Source: Lachnospiraceae bacterium (GTDB lineage: Bacteria; Bacillota; Clostridia; Lachnospirales; Lachnospiraceae). Taken from it: a stretch of DNA of 50,594 nucleotides. The position numbers and the translations under genes were made by a program. Shown here piece after piece: positions 26,172 through 34,892 of the stretch. The stretch's first letter is position 1; every line of letters starts with the position of its first letter. Under the pieces are notes generated by a model. It made no database searches. It was not told where the DNA came from and saw nothing but the letters and a program-made list of their open reading frames with translations. The stretch spans positions 1 through 50,594 of the forward strand of contig JAFUZJ010000035.1 in the NCBI GenBank assembly GCA_017476665.1, in the 5' to 3' direction.

Positions 26172-27733
26172 CAGAACCCTGCCTCCTCAAAGAACTGCAA
26201 ATAATCATTGGTGCTGTCGATCACAATGACCGTGGTGCCTTCCTCTAAGTCACCCTTCTGGATCTCTGTATAATAATTGCTCTCCATCACAACATGTACG
26301 TATTTTTTCTCATTGTTTATGCCGTCCTCACCGGGGATCTCCACAAAGGTATTTCCGGCTTCATCCTTTTGGATCGCGTTGTACGGAACTGTCAGCGCGT
26401 TCTCATGTTCCGTCACAATAATGCTCAGACTTGCTGTCATATCCAGACGCAGTCTGTCATTCGGCGTGTCCACAGAGATGCGCACCGCATAAGAAACGCC
26501 AGAGCCGGTAGCTGCCGCCTGCGATGCCACAGGGGACACTTTGATGACCGTTCCCTCCAATTCCTCATCCCCAGTGGCATCCGTCTTGATCAGTACATGC
26601 TGTCCCACCGCAATATCACTGATGTCGTACTGCCCGATCTCCGCCTCAATCTCAAAGGCAGACACATCCTGAATGGTCACAACAGCGCCGACTGCAGGAC
26701 TGTAGCTCTCCCCTTTCTCCACGTTCACATGTGTCACCATTCCCGCCACGGGAGCGGTGAGCACGCTGTCTGCAAGCTGCTTCTCATACGCCTCGATCGC
26801 CCTCCGCTGGGAAGTGGTATCATTCCCCAACTGGGTCTGGGTATAACCGCTTTTGGCGGAAGCGATCATACTGTCCTGACTGGCAACCGTATTATCATAA
26901 CTACGCACCGCCTGATTATAAGCATCCAGCGCTTTCTGCACCACTTCGCTGTCCCGATAATCCTGCAATGCCTCTTTGCTTCTCTGATAGACTTGATCTA
27001 ACTGCTCATAAGCCACTTTTGCTGCTTCAACCTTTATCTTCAAAGCTTCATATGCAGCAGCCGCATCTGCATTCGGCCCGGATACCGTGGCATCCAGCTG
27101 CTTCTTTAACACCTCATACACATCTTCAGCATCGTCTGCATCATCCTCTGCATCATCCCTGGCATCTTCCAGTTCTTTTTCCTGCTTTACCTTATCTTCA
27201 TATGCTTTTTTCGCCTCTGCAACCAGGTCAGCCGCCTCTGCCAGCGTATAATCCCTGTTGCGCTCCGAGTCCTCTATGTTTCTCCTGCTGTTGGAAAGGC
27301 TGAGACCATTCGATGACTGCATCCGTTTCAGCGCATTCCGTGCATCCTCAAGCTCCTCCTCCAGATCCGAGGTATCGAAAGCGACCAGTTTATCTCCGAT
27401 ATTGACTGTATCGCCCACCTCCACAAATACATCCGTAACATCCATCACGGAATTAAATTCGGTGGTGACATCCTTCCTGGAAACGCTCACGATCTTGCCG
27501 GTTGCCCCCACGCTCTTGATGAGGGAACGGGTGGATACCGTGTCCGTGGAAACCATGTTCTGCAGCACTTCGAATGCCTTCTTCGTCGCGTTCCGACATG
27601 CATGTACTCCCAATGCGATCAGGATCAGGACAATCGCCAGAATGATCCATTTGATCTTTTTCTTGCTCTTACTCTTCTTTTTAAACTGATCCATGCCAGT
27701 GGCATTCACATTTTCTTTTTTCTTCATGATCAT
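26171..27733 (-). CDS. Membrane-fusion (HlyD/MacA-like) adaptor subunit
   Basis: The 520-residue protein starts with a basic segment and one membrane helix (about 28-45). A barrel-sandwich hybrid domain is split by a long coiled-coil hairpin (about 130-310, including the very acidic EDARDDAEDDADDAEDVYEV) and closes with VLTAPVAGMVTHVNVEKGES. A beta-barrel and membrane-proximal domain follow. Gram-positive MacA-like adaptors form a funnel above the MacB-type permease. The start at 27733 has AGGA 7 nt before it; a second ATG lies two codons on. It follows the SNF transporter by 53 nt with no terminator seen between them, so shared transcription is possible. Confidence 0.92.
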   Translation of the reverse strand: MIMKKKENVNATGMDQFKKKSKSKKKIKWIILAIVLILIALGVHACRNATKKAFEVLQNMVSTDTVSTRSLIKSVGATGKIVSVSRKDVTTEFNSVMDVTDVFVEVGDTVNIGDKLVAFDTSDLEEELEDARNALKRMQSSNGLSLSNSRRNIEDSERNRDYTLAEAADLVAEAKKAYEDKVKQEKELEDARDDAEDDADDAEDVYEVLKKQLDATVSGPNADAAAAYEALKIKVEAAKVAYEQLDQVYQRSKEALQDYRDSEVVQKALDAYNQAVRSYDNTVASQDSMIASAKSGYTQTQLGNDTTSQRRAIEAYEKQLADSVLTAPVAGMVTHVNVEKGESYSPAVGAVVTIQDVSAFEIEAEIGQYDISDIAVGQHVLIKTDATGDEELEGTVIKVSPVASQAAATGSGVSYAVRISVDTPNDRLRLDMTASLSIIVTEHENALTVPYNAIQKDEAGNTFVEIPGEDGINNEKKYVHVVMESNYYTEIQKGDLEEGTTVIVIDSTNDYLQFFEEAGF

Positions 27734-27786
27734 GTATCCTTCCTTCTATATCTTCATCGATGCATTCCAAAGCACTTCTGATTTTC

Positions 27787-29172
27787 TTACAGCAATCCCT
27801 GGATCAATATGATCAGGATCAAGACCGGAAGCACAAAGCGGAAATAGTACTTCAATCCCTCAGCTATCTTCATCCCTGTCCCTGTATTGGCTTCTTCCCT
27901 GTATTTGTCAAATCCCCAACCCCATTTTGTCACACAGAACAGCAAAAAGATCAGAGAACCCAACGGAAGCAACAGATTACTGACAATAAAATCCTCGCTG
28001 TCCAAAATATCCCTGCCTCCGATCAACTTTACATTGCTCCAGAGATTATAACCCAATGCACAGGGAATACTTGTGATAAAAATCAGAATAAAGTTGATCA
28101 GCGATGATTTCCCTCTGCTCCAGCCGAAATTGTCCATCGCCGCCGCAATCAGATTCTCAAATACCGCGATCACCGTGAAAAAGCTGGCAAAGGTCATAAA
28201 CAGGAAGAAACATGTTCCCCAGATCCGGCCGCCCGCCATATGTAGGAACACCTGCGGAAGCGTGATAAAGATCAGGGACGGCCCTGCCCCCGTCTCCACA
28301 CCGTAAGAAAAACAGGCCGGAAATATAATGAGTCCCGACAAAAGAGCCACAAACGTGTCCAGTCCGCAGATACGCAGCGCCTCTCCTCCCAGCGAAAAAT
28401 CTTTGGACATATAACTGCCGAAGATTTCCATCGCTGCCACTCCCAACGAAAGGGTGAAAAAGCTTTGATTCATTGCCGCCGTGATCACATTGCCCAGGCC
28501 AATCTCTTGGGCCCGCTGAAAATCCGGCAACAGATAAAATTTTACACCTTCCCCCGCACGGGACAACGTCAGACTGTGTACTGCCAACACAATGATCAAA
28601 ACCAAAAGGCCCGTCATCATCACCTTCGTGACCTTCTCGATACCCTTTTGCAATCCCAGACTACACACCAGAATTCCCAACACTACCGTCACAGCCATAA
28701 ATGCAAGCATCTGCGCCGGAGAGGCCAACATGCTGTTAAACACCGCCGCCACGCGGGCTGTGACCTGATCCACTCCCTGGGCAGACTCCCCGCCTACCAT
28801 ATGATGAAAAGCGCCGGTGGCAAATTTCACCATATAGTTCAGCATCCAACCGGAAACCGTGGTATAGTACATCATCAGCATATAACAGCCCAGAATACAA
28901 AACCAGCCGTGAACATGCCATTTGCTGCCCTTCGGCTCCAATTCCCGATACCCCAGAACCACACTTTTTCTGCTGGCTCTGCCCACTGCAAGCTCCATTG
29001 TCAGGATCGGTGCACCCATAATGACCAGGAACAAAAGATATAGCAGTACAAACAGCCCACCGCCGTTCTGCCCCGTCACATAGGGAAATTTCCACACATT
29101 CCCAATCCCAATGGCACAGCCTGCGCTGACCAGAAGAAAGCCTAATCTTGTTTTAAAATTTTCTCGTTTCAT
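27787..29172 (-). CDS. SNF family sodium-dependent transporter
   Basis: The 461-residue protein belongs to the neurotransmitter:sodium symporter (LeuT-like) family, which usually takes up amino acids or amines with Na+. The first helix has the diagnostic GFLLVSAGCAIGIGNVWKFP followed by NGGGLFVLLYLL and ELAVGR; about eleven helices follow. The start at 29172 (MKRENFKTRLGF) is chosen over longer options because the predicted transcription start (about 29214) would remove the earliest of them, and the family's first helix lies at the usual distance. The substrate is not visible. It precedes the exporter operon on the same strand. Confidence 0.93.
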   Translation of the reverse strand: MKRENFKTRLGFLLVSAGCAIGIGNVWKFPYVTGQNGGGLFVLLYLLFLVIMGAPILTMELAVGRASRKSVVLGYRELEPKGSKWHVHGWFCILGCYMLMMYYTTVSGWMLNYMVKFATGAFHHMVGGESAQGVDQVTARVAAVFNSMLASPAQMLAFMAVTVVLGILVCSLGLQKGIEKVTKVMMTGLLVLIIVLAVHSLTLSRAGEGVKFYLLPDFQRAQEIGLGNVITAAMNQSFFTLSLGVAAMEIFGSYMSKDFSLGGEALRICGLDTFVALLSGLIIFPACFSYGVETGAGPSLIFITLPQVFLHMAGGRIWGTCFFLFMTFASFFTVIAVFENLIAAAMDNFGWSRGKSSLINFILIFITSIPCALGYNLWSNVKLIGGRDILDSEDFIVSNLLLPLGSLIFLLFCVTKWGWGFDKYREEANTGTGMKIAEGLKYYFRFVLPVLILIILIQGLL

Positions 29173-29220
29173 ATTTTTCGTTTGCTCTTTCTCATTTCTC
29201 TCGTTGACACTTCGCGTCAT

Positions 29221-29249
29221 ATGATACCACATAAAATGTTATGCCGCAA
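29221..29249 (-). promoter_or_regulatory. Promoter of the SNF transporter gene
   Basis: On the minus strand TTGCGG (29244-29249), a 17-bp spacer and TATCAT (29221-29226) predict a start near 29214, just inside the longest possible reading frame and so favouring a downstream start codon. Confidence 0.55.
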
Positions 29250-29300
29250 TAGAGTCTCTGAAAGTTTGTAGCCGGTCCGCCTGTTCACTGCATAAAGAAA

Positions 29301-29337
29301 GCCGGCGCATGAAACCTTACCAGTTCAATGCGCCGAC
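29301..29337 (-). terminator. Terminator after the DUF6033 gene
   Basis: Arms with the 8-bp core 29303-29310 and 29328-29335 make a GC-rich stem extended by a few more pairs, followed on the minus strand by GCTTTCTTTAT. It ends the single-gene DUF6033 unit before the SNF promoter. Confidence 0.8.
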
Positions 29338-29373
29338 CGATACTCTTATCACTACCTGCATCCTATTTTGTGT

Positions 29374-30306
29374 TTAAAACTTGAAGTCAAAATTCTGTCC
29401 GATCGATCTCTCCGTGTCTGTCATGATGCCTCTTGCGGAATTGTCATATGCATACTGCTGCACCTTGCCCACCAGCTCATCCAACGAGTTTGCCCGAATC
29501 TCCACATACTCCTTGCTGTCCGTGGTCTCCACCTCGTCCGCATCCTTTGCGCTGTCGCTCTTGTCAGCTTCTTTGGCCTTACGATTTTCCTTGGCCTTCT
29601 CCAGGCGTTCTTCCCTCGCTTTCTTCTCCGCCTGTTTCTTCTCCTTGGCCTTCAGTTCCTTCTTCTCCGCCTGCTTCTTTTCAATACGTTTTGCCTGCGC
29701 ATCAGAAGATTTCTCCAACGTAGCGAACATACTCGTGGTGCCGTCGGAATTCACGGACATACCGAAATTCTTTACGCTTGCACCGCTGCTGGCGAGGCTG
29801 TTCTTCGCCGCTGCCATCTGACTCTGGGACATCGCGATGATGCCTTCATACTTCTTGCGGTAGGACTCGTCTGTCGCCATGCGCTCCAGCTTTTCCTCAT
29901 CAATCAGCACCACCATCTTATTGGCGTTGCCGTAAGCTGCTGCATTCTGCTGCACCTGCGACTTCATGTCCTTGCTGACCAGAATAAACTCAGAATTGTG
30001 GAACTTGGACTTCAGCTTGTCATAGTAGTCCTTCGCCTTGTCGGACAACTCCACATCACCGATCGTCATTCCATAGCCCTCTTTTGCAGAAGGCACCAGA
30101 GAACTCTTGGTGTCGATAGGCGACCAGGCCTTGGTCTCTACCTTGGAACTGCCGGAACTCTCAGCACTTGAAGAAGTCTTTGCCGTCCCGGTTGCAGACG
30201 AACCCGCTTTCGCAGAGCTTGTCTTAACGGCACTCGTCTTGCCGGAGCCGCTGTTGTAGGTCTGTGCTGCCTGCTGATAGGCAGACACGCCGAAAAAGTT
30301 TGCCAT
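29374..30306 (-). CDS. DUF6033-like protein, function unknown
   Basis: The 310-residue soluble protein has three parts: a low-complexity Ser/Ala/Thr/Lys-rich N-terminus (about 14-58), a folded alpha/beta middle (about 75-185, with EFILVSKDMKSQVQQNAAAY and KMVVLIDEEKLERMA), and a highly charged Lys/Glu/Ala-rich helical region (about 205-260) before a short C-terminal segment. No signal peptide or membrane helix is seen. It resembles the DUF6033 family as I recall it from Lachnospiraceae, for which no function is set. A strong ribosome-binding site AGGAGGT, its own promoter and its own terminator mark it as a well-expressed monocistronic gene. Confidence 0.75.
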   Translation of the reverse strand: MANFFGVSAYQQAAQTYNSGSGKTSAVKTSSAKAGSSATGTAKTSSSAESSGSSKVETKAWSPIDTKSSLVPSAKEGYGMTIGDVELSDKAKDYYDKLKSKFHNSEFILVSKDMKSQVQQNAAAYGNANKMVVLIDEEKLERMATDESYRKKYEGIIAMSQSQMAAAKNSLASSGASVKNFGMSVNSDGTTSMFATLEKSSDAQAKRIEKKQAEKKELKAKEKKQAEKKAREERLEKAKENRKAKEADKSDSAKDADEVETTDSKEYVEIRANSLDELVGKVQQYAYDNSARGIMTDTERSIGQNFDFKF

Positions 30307-30359
30307 ACGCTTTACCTCCTTGTAAAAATGAATGGAAATCCATTTCCAGTTACTCTTAC

Positions 30360-30388
30360 ATTATAACATATTCTGCAAGGTTTGTCAC
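30360..30388 (-). promoter_or_regulatory. Promoter of the DUF6033 gene
   Basis: On the minus strand GTGACA (30383-30388), a 17-bp spacer and TATAAT (30360-30365) predict a start near 30353. The leader holds a perfect 6-bp inverted repeat (GGAAAT/ATTTCC) ahead of a full AGGAGGT ribosome-binding site. Confidence 0.8.
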
Positions 30389-30434
30389 CCCGTTTGTGGC
30401 ATATTTCCTGCGTTTGAGGCAATTTTATAAAATC

Positions 30435-31937
30435 TTACATTCCCAGGAATTCCTTCACCGTATCCTGCATCTTGTCCACATCACACTGCTTGTCATGCAA
30501 CACAGGGGCAGTGCGAATCTCCTCGATGGCGTTCGGCACCTTCACGTTCGCCAGCCTGGAAAGCTCATCCACCAGCTCAAAATCCCCCATAGCGTCATAT
30601 TTCGCATCAATGGCATTCATCACGCTTCTGGTAAACTTAAACGGACTTGCGGTAGATGCGATCACCGTCTTCGCCGTATCACCGGTCTCCTTCCCATACT
30701 TCTGATAAACCGCCGACGCCACCGCCGTATGGGTATCAATCACATAGCCGCAGCTCTCATAAAGGCGTTTGATCTCCGCTGCAGTCTCCGCCTCACTGGC
30801 ATAGTTGCCGTAGAAGTCATCCAGCCCTTTCTTCATCTCATCCGTGATCTCATATTTGCCCTGACCGCCCAGCGCCGCCATCAATTCCGCATTTTTCTCT
30901 GGGTCATTGCCCGCGATGCGATAGATCAGACGCTCCAGATTGCTGGAGATCAGAATATCCATGGACGGGGAGGACGTCAGCATAAACTCACGGTTTCTGT
31001 CGTAGGTCCCGGTGCGGAAGAAATCATACAGCACCTTATTGTCATTGGAAGCGCAGATCAGTTTTTTGATGGGCAGTCCCATATTCTTTGCATAGAATGC
31101 AGCCAGAATATTACCGAAATTTCCGGTGGGAACCACCACATTGATCTGATCTCCGTCTGCGATCTTCCCCTCTGCCAACAGCTTTGCATACGCATACACA
31201 TAATAACAAATCTGCGGTACCAGCCGCCCGATATTAATGGAATTCGCTGAAGAGAACTGGAAGCCCTTCGCGTCCATCTCTTTTGCCAGCTCCTTATCGG
31301 AAAAGATCTTCTTCACACCGGTCTGTGCATCGTCAAAGTTTCCGTGAATGCCAACCACCAGTGTGTTGGCCCCCTTCTGTGTCACCATCTGTTTCTCCTG
31401 GATCGGGCTCACGCCGTTCTTCGGGTAAAACACAATGATTCGTGTGCCTTCTACTCCTGCAAATCCTGCCAGTGCAGCTTTTCCGGTGTCTCCGGATGTC
31501 GCCGTAAGGATCACGATCTCATTTTTAATCTGATTCTTTTTGGCAGAAGTGATCATCAGATGCGGCAGAATGGACAGTGCCATATCCTTGAACGCGATGG
31601 TTGCCCCATGGAACAGTTCAAGATAATATGCCCCTTCCGCTTCCACTAACGGCGCGATCACATCCGTATCAAATTTCTCATCATATGCTCTCTCGATACA
31701 GGTCTTCAGCTCCTCCTCCGTGAAATCCGTCAGATAAAGCTTCATCACCTCATAGGCTACCTGCTTATATTCCATCTTGGAAAGCTCTCTCAGACTCTTG
31801 TCCAACGCAGGAATATGATCCGGCACAAACAATCCGCCGTCATCGGAAAGTCCCTTCAAAATTGCCTGGGATGCCGTTACGCCGGAAAGCTTCCCGTTAT
31901 TCTCCCTGCTTCTGGTACTGTTATAGAATACTTCCAT
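30435..31937 (-). CDS. thrC: Threonine synthase
   Basis: This PLP enzyme turns O-phosphohomoserine into threonine. The 500-residue length is that of the long bacterial form. The N-terminus MEVFYNSTRSRENNGKLS is typical of this form, the cofactor Lys is at about residue 117 in HGATIAFKDMALS, and TATSGDTGKAALAGF and VVPTGNFGNILAAFYA bind phosphate and cofactor. AAGGAGAG precedes the start. No other thr gene is adjacent; its own promoter lies 50-75 nt upstream. Confidence 0.97.
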   Translation of the reverse strand: MEVFYNSTRSRENNGKLSGVTASQAILKGLSDDGGLFVPDHIPALDKSLRELSKMEYKQVAYEVMKLYLTDFTEEELKTCIERAYDEKFDTDVIAPLVEAEGAYYLELFHGATIAFKDMALSILPHLMITSAKKNQIKNEIVILTATSGDTGKAALAGFAGVEGTRIIVFYPKNGVSPIQEKQMVTQKGANTLVVGIHGNFDDAQTGVKKIFSDKELAKEMDAKGFQFSSANSINIGRLVPQICYYVYAYAKLLAEGKIADGDQINVVVPTGNFGNILAAFYAKNMGLPIKKLICASNDNKVLYDFFRTGTYDRNREFMLTSSPSMDILISSNLERLIYRIAGNDPEKNAELMAALGGQGKYEITDEMKKGLDDFYGNYASEAETAAEIKRLYESCGYVIDTHTAVASAVYQKYGKETGDTAKTVIASTASPFKFTRSVMNAIDAKYDAMGDFELVDELSRLANVKVPNAIEEIRTAPVLHDKQCDVDKMQDTVKEFLGM

Positions 31938-31982
31938 TTTTCTCTCCTTGTCATTTCCTGCTTTTTTCTCAGATCAACGCCT

Positions 31983-32011
31983 ATCATATCACAATTTAAA
32001 TCCGCGCGCAA
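31983..32011 (-). promoter_or_regulatory. Promoter of thrC
   Basis: On the minus strand TTGCGC (32006-32011), a 17-bp spacer and TATGAT (31983-31988) predict a start near 31976. It begins 7 nt past the end of the flavoprotein gene. Confidence 0.6.
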
Positions 32012-32017
32012 TCCCAA

Positions 32018-33169
32018 TTACCGCAGCATTTCCGCCAGCGATTTCAGCTCCAGTTTGTTGGCCTCGGACATCGTCGTTTTAATGGTGATGGGTTCCCCTA
32101 CATAGCTAAGGTTCTCCAGTGGCTCCAGAATCTTTAGCATGGTCTTTGCCGCCGAGGGAGCCCAGCTGCCGTTCTGTACCAATGCCACTTTGCGGTTGCA
32201 ATATTTTTTCGCCGCCAGATGATGCAGAAACGCCTCCATGGGTGGGAATACCCCGGCATCATAGGAGGAAGACATCAACACCATCCGATCGTAACGAAAT
32301 GCGTCTTCCACCACTTCCGCCACATCTGCTCTGGGCACATCGGTGAGCACCACATTCTCCACACCCAGTGCCGCCAGCTCGCTTTTCAGAAATTCCGCCG
32401 CTTTCATGGTGTTTCCATGAATGGATGCGCAGGCAATGAGTACGCCCCGATCCTCCGGCTCATATTTGCTCCAGGTATCATACAGACCTACAAAATAACC
32501 CAGATTTTCCTTTAACACCGGCCCGTGCAGGGAGCAGATCATCCGGATCTCCAGACCGGAAAGTTTCTTCAACAGCATCTGCACCTGGGTACCGTATTTC
32601 CCCACGATATTAAAATAATACCGGCGCGCTTCACAGGCCCAGTCATCCGTATCCGTCTTCACGCCGAATTTTCCGAAAGCATCTGCGGCAAACAGCACTT
32701 TGTCCGCCTGCTCATAACTCACCATAACCTCCGGCCAATGCACCATAGGCGCCATATAAAAAGTCAGCTTGTGCGTCCCCAGAGAAAGCTCCCCGCCCTC
32801 TGCCACCGTCTCATACAACGCAGACAGATCCTCCGCAAAAAACTGAGGCAGCATCCGGAAAGTCAAAGCATTCCCGACTAGCCGCATCTTGGGATACAGC
32901 CTGTGCAATTCCAGAATACCGGCGGAATGATCCGGCTCCAGATGATGCAGCACCAGATAATCCGGTTCCCTGTCTCCCAGGATCTCTTTGATCTGCTCCA
33001 ACCACTCCGATACGGCACGCTTGTCCACCGTATCTAAGATTGCAATCCTTTCATCCAGGATCACATAGGAATTATAAAGCATGCCGTTCGGCAGCGGATA
33101 CTGGCTCTCAAAAAGATCCAGATCCCTGTCCGCCACACCTGCGTATCTGATCTTTTCAGTAATTGTCAT
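32018..33169 (-). CDS. FprA family A-type flavoprotein (diiron flavoprotein)
   Basis: The 383-residue protein has an N-terminal metallo-beta-lactamase-like diiron domain (about 1-245) with the ligand motif HLEPDH at residues 76-81 and further ligands in LHGPVLK, and a C-terminal flavodoxin domain (about 250-383) with ACASIHGNTMKAAEF for FMN. Such proteins reduce O2 to water or NO to N2O with electrons from rubredoxin, protecting anaerobes. No rubredoxin or NADH:rubredoxin reductase gene is adjacent. AGGAGGA lies 7 nt before the start. Confidence 0.93.
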   Translation of the reverse strand: MTITEKIRYAGVADRDLDLFESQYPLPNGMLYNSYVILDERIAILDTVDKRAVSEWLEQIKEILGDREPDYLVLHHLEPDHSAGILELHRLYPKMRLVGNALTFRMLPQFFAEDLSALYETVAEGGELSLGTHKLTFYMAPMVHWPEVMVSYEQADKVLFAADAFGKFGVKTDTDDWACEARRYYFNIVGKYGTQVQMLLKKLSGLEIRMICSLHGPVLKENLGYFVGLYDTWSKYEPEDRGVLIACASIHGNTMKAAEFLKSELAALGVENVVLTDVPRADVAEVVEDAFRYDRMVLMSSSYDAGVFPPMEAFLHHLAAKKYCNRKVALVQNGSWAPSAAKTMLKILEPLENLSYVGEPITIKTTMSEANKLELKSLAEMLR

Positions 33170-33255
33170 ATTTCATCCTCCTGTGCTACTCGTTCTTTTC
33201 TCCCGTCGCATCTACAAAATATTATATTTTTCCTGACTGGGTACTGTCAACCGCT

Positions 33256-33912
33256 TTATTTAAAAAACTCGTGATCTCCCCATTCAAACAGATAGGTCAG
33301 GTGATTGTCAAACCATTTCATACTGCCTTGATCCGCATATTGCCTTGCGGCAAAATACAGCGCGCCCTCCGAAATATCCTCGCCCTGCATCGCACGCTCC
33401 ACCGCTCTCTTTGTCTCCTCGCTGATCTTCACCCTCCAGATTCTTCCGTTCGCCACCGGGGAAAACTGGTAAGTACCGTTCTCTCCCTGCAGGATCACAT
33501 CCCTGACATTGTCCGGAAATTTTTCGCTGGCCACGCGGTTCAACACCACATTTGCCACCAGCAGCCTCCCCTCTGCATCCTGATTGCCGGCTTCCGCTTC
33601 CACAATGCGCAGCAGGAGTTCATAATCTTCCTTGTTTCCCACTATAGCATTTCCGGGACGCTCCACGCGCTGCAGTTCCATGACCCGCTGGTCAGAGACA
33701 GCTGTGTCAATGATCCCTATGGCATGGGCAACCGTCACTGCTCCTCCTGCGGACTCCTGCTCTGTATCATGGTTCATTCCCTCTTTTTCCAACTTCAGAT
33801 CCAGAGTCTTGATCGCCAACTGTTTTTCCAACGCCGCCCCATCCACACAGATTGTTCCGAAGAGAAAGAGAAGGCTCATTAAGATCAAACCGCTGATTGC
33901 TTTTTTATACAT
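33256..33912 (-). CDS. Cell-wall hydrolase, SleB/CwlJ-like, exported
   Basis: The 218-residue protein has an N-terminal signal sequence or anchor (basic MYKK, hydrophobic residues 6-24), a spacer, and a C-terminal Hydrolase_2 domain (about 110-218) with LLRIVEAEAGNQDAEGRLLV, in which the first conserved Glu is the likely catalytic residue, and YQFSPV and ALYFAA segments. SleB is a germination-specific lytic transglycosylase, but relatives also act in vegetative cells, so a spore role is not certain. No peptidoglycan-binding domain is present. GGAGGA precedes the start. It is divergent from the AP2-like gene across a 125-bp gap. Confidence 0.9.
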   Translation of the reverse strand: MYKKAISGLILMSLLFLFGTICVDGAALEKQLAIKTLDLKLEKEGMNHDTEQESAGGAVTVAHAIGIIDTAVSDQRVMELQRVERPGNAIVGNKEDYELLLRIVEAEAGNQDAEGRLLVANVVLNRVASEKFPDNVRDVILQGENGTYQFSPVANGRIWRVKISEETKRAVERAMQGEDISEGALYFAARQYADQGSMKWFDNHLTYLFEWGDHEFFK

Positions 33913-33962
33913 ATGTTTGTCCTCCGATAATCATATGTATGCGGCTTGTCTTTTTTTTATGA

Positions 33963-33992
33963 TTGCTGTCCTTTGAGAAGTTATGATATAAT
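33963..33992 (+). promoter_or_regulatory. Promoter of the AP2/HNH-like gene
   Basis: TTGCTG (33963-33968), an 18-bp spacer and a perfect TATAAT (33987-33992) predict a start near 33999, leaving a leader of about 40 nt. Confidence 0.75.
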
Positions 33993-34037
33993 CACCTAAG
34001 GAAGCACGAGGCATTTTTAATTATGTGGGTGGGAAAA

Positions 34038-34892
34038 ATGCGCAAAAATATAATCTCCGATACAAAGAAAAAAAATCCTGTTCCCGATTCCGGCGGTCAC
34101 CCGCTTCCGGGCGTCTGCCCTTCCGTCAGAAAGGACGGAAGCGTTTATTTTCGCGCCTCTCTGACATACAAACGGAAACATATCAGTCTTGGAAGTTTTC
34201 CTACCGACCATGATGCCCATCTGGCCTATCTGGAAGGGCTGCGTCTGCTGAAGGACACCCGGATCACTCTGCTGGAATATGCGGACCACTCGCCGCTCGC
34301 TTTTGACAAATGGGTCTGTCTCATCAATTTCAGAGACAACGGCATCTATTTCGGCACACCGATCTATATCGGGCAAAAGCAGTTTTATTACTATCTGTCG
34401 CCGTCCAGAATTCTGAAGTTTGATCTGGATGATCTGTTTTATTATTCTTCCCACAAGATCATGTGTCGCGGCAATCACTATTTTGTTGCCGATTACGGCA
34501 TGCAGGTCAATCTGGTGACCCGCTACGGGATTAAAAATTATGCGGTGGAAGGCAGGGATTTTCGCTTTTTAAACGGCGATTCCTCGGATTTCCGCCGGGA
34601 GAACCTGGAGATTCTCAATCTGTACCACGGTGTCCAAAAAACAACAAAAAACGGGCAGCTTATTTTTACTGCCCGCATCCATATTCGGGGAAATGTCCTC
34701 ATCGGCAGATATTCTACCGAGGAGGAGGCCGCCATCGCTTACAACAAAGCGATCGATATCCTGAAAAAAAAAGGATGCCCCAAAAATTTTGTGCCGAATT
34801 ACATTGAAGGGATGTCGCCCAGCCGCTATGCCGATCTCTATACCGGCATCAAGATCTCCGACCGCATTCTTCAATACTACTTTTCCGCATAA
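34038..34892 (+). CDS. AP2-like / degenerate HNH / AP2 DNA-binding protein
   Basis: The 284-residue protein has two AP2-like DNA-binding modules. The first (about residues 20-72) reads SVRKDGSVYFRASLTYKRKH then SLGSF. The second (about 207-250) is a strong match: YHGVQKTTKNGQLIFTARIH, then IGRYSTEEEAAIAYNKAIDI. Between them about residues 140-200 resemble the HNH domain of HNH-AP2 homing endonucleases, ending LNGDSSDFRRENLEIL where the family has a D-H-x-N-G then N-R-x-N-L pattern; here the catalytic His is replaced (FRFLNG), so nuclease activity seems lost. It may be a regulator derived from a homing endonuclease. ATG at 34038 is chosen for GGTGGG 5 nt upstream; an ATG five codons earlier lacks a site. 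It converges on the GH25 gene with 16 bp overlap. Confidence 0.75.
   Translation: MRKNIISDTKKKNPVPDSGGHPLPGVCPSVRKDGSVYFRASLTYKRKHISLGSFPTDHDAHLAYLEGLRLLKDTRITLLEYADHSPLAFDKWVCLINFRDNGIYFGTPIYIGQKQFYYYLSPSRILKFDLDDLFYYSSHKIMCRGNHYFVADYGMQVNLVTRYGIKNYAVEGRDFRFLNGDSSDFRRENLEILNLYHGVQKTTKNGQLIFTARIHIRGNVLIGRYSTEEEAAIAYNKAIDILKKKGCPKNFVPNYIEGMSPSRYADLYTGIKISDRILQYYFSA

Noticed and set aside
29368-30171. 267-codon plus-strand frame opposite the DUF6033-like gene
   Set aside because: It is rich in Leu, Arg and His as expected for the complement of a Lys/Glu-rich gene; promoter, ribosome-binding site and terminator all support the minus strand.
34038-34892. Active homing endonuclease or mobile element
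   Set aside because: No intron, intein, terminal repeats or phage genes are nearby, and the expected HNH catalytic His is missing.
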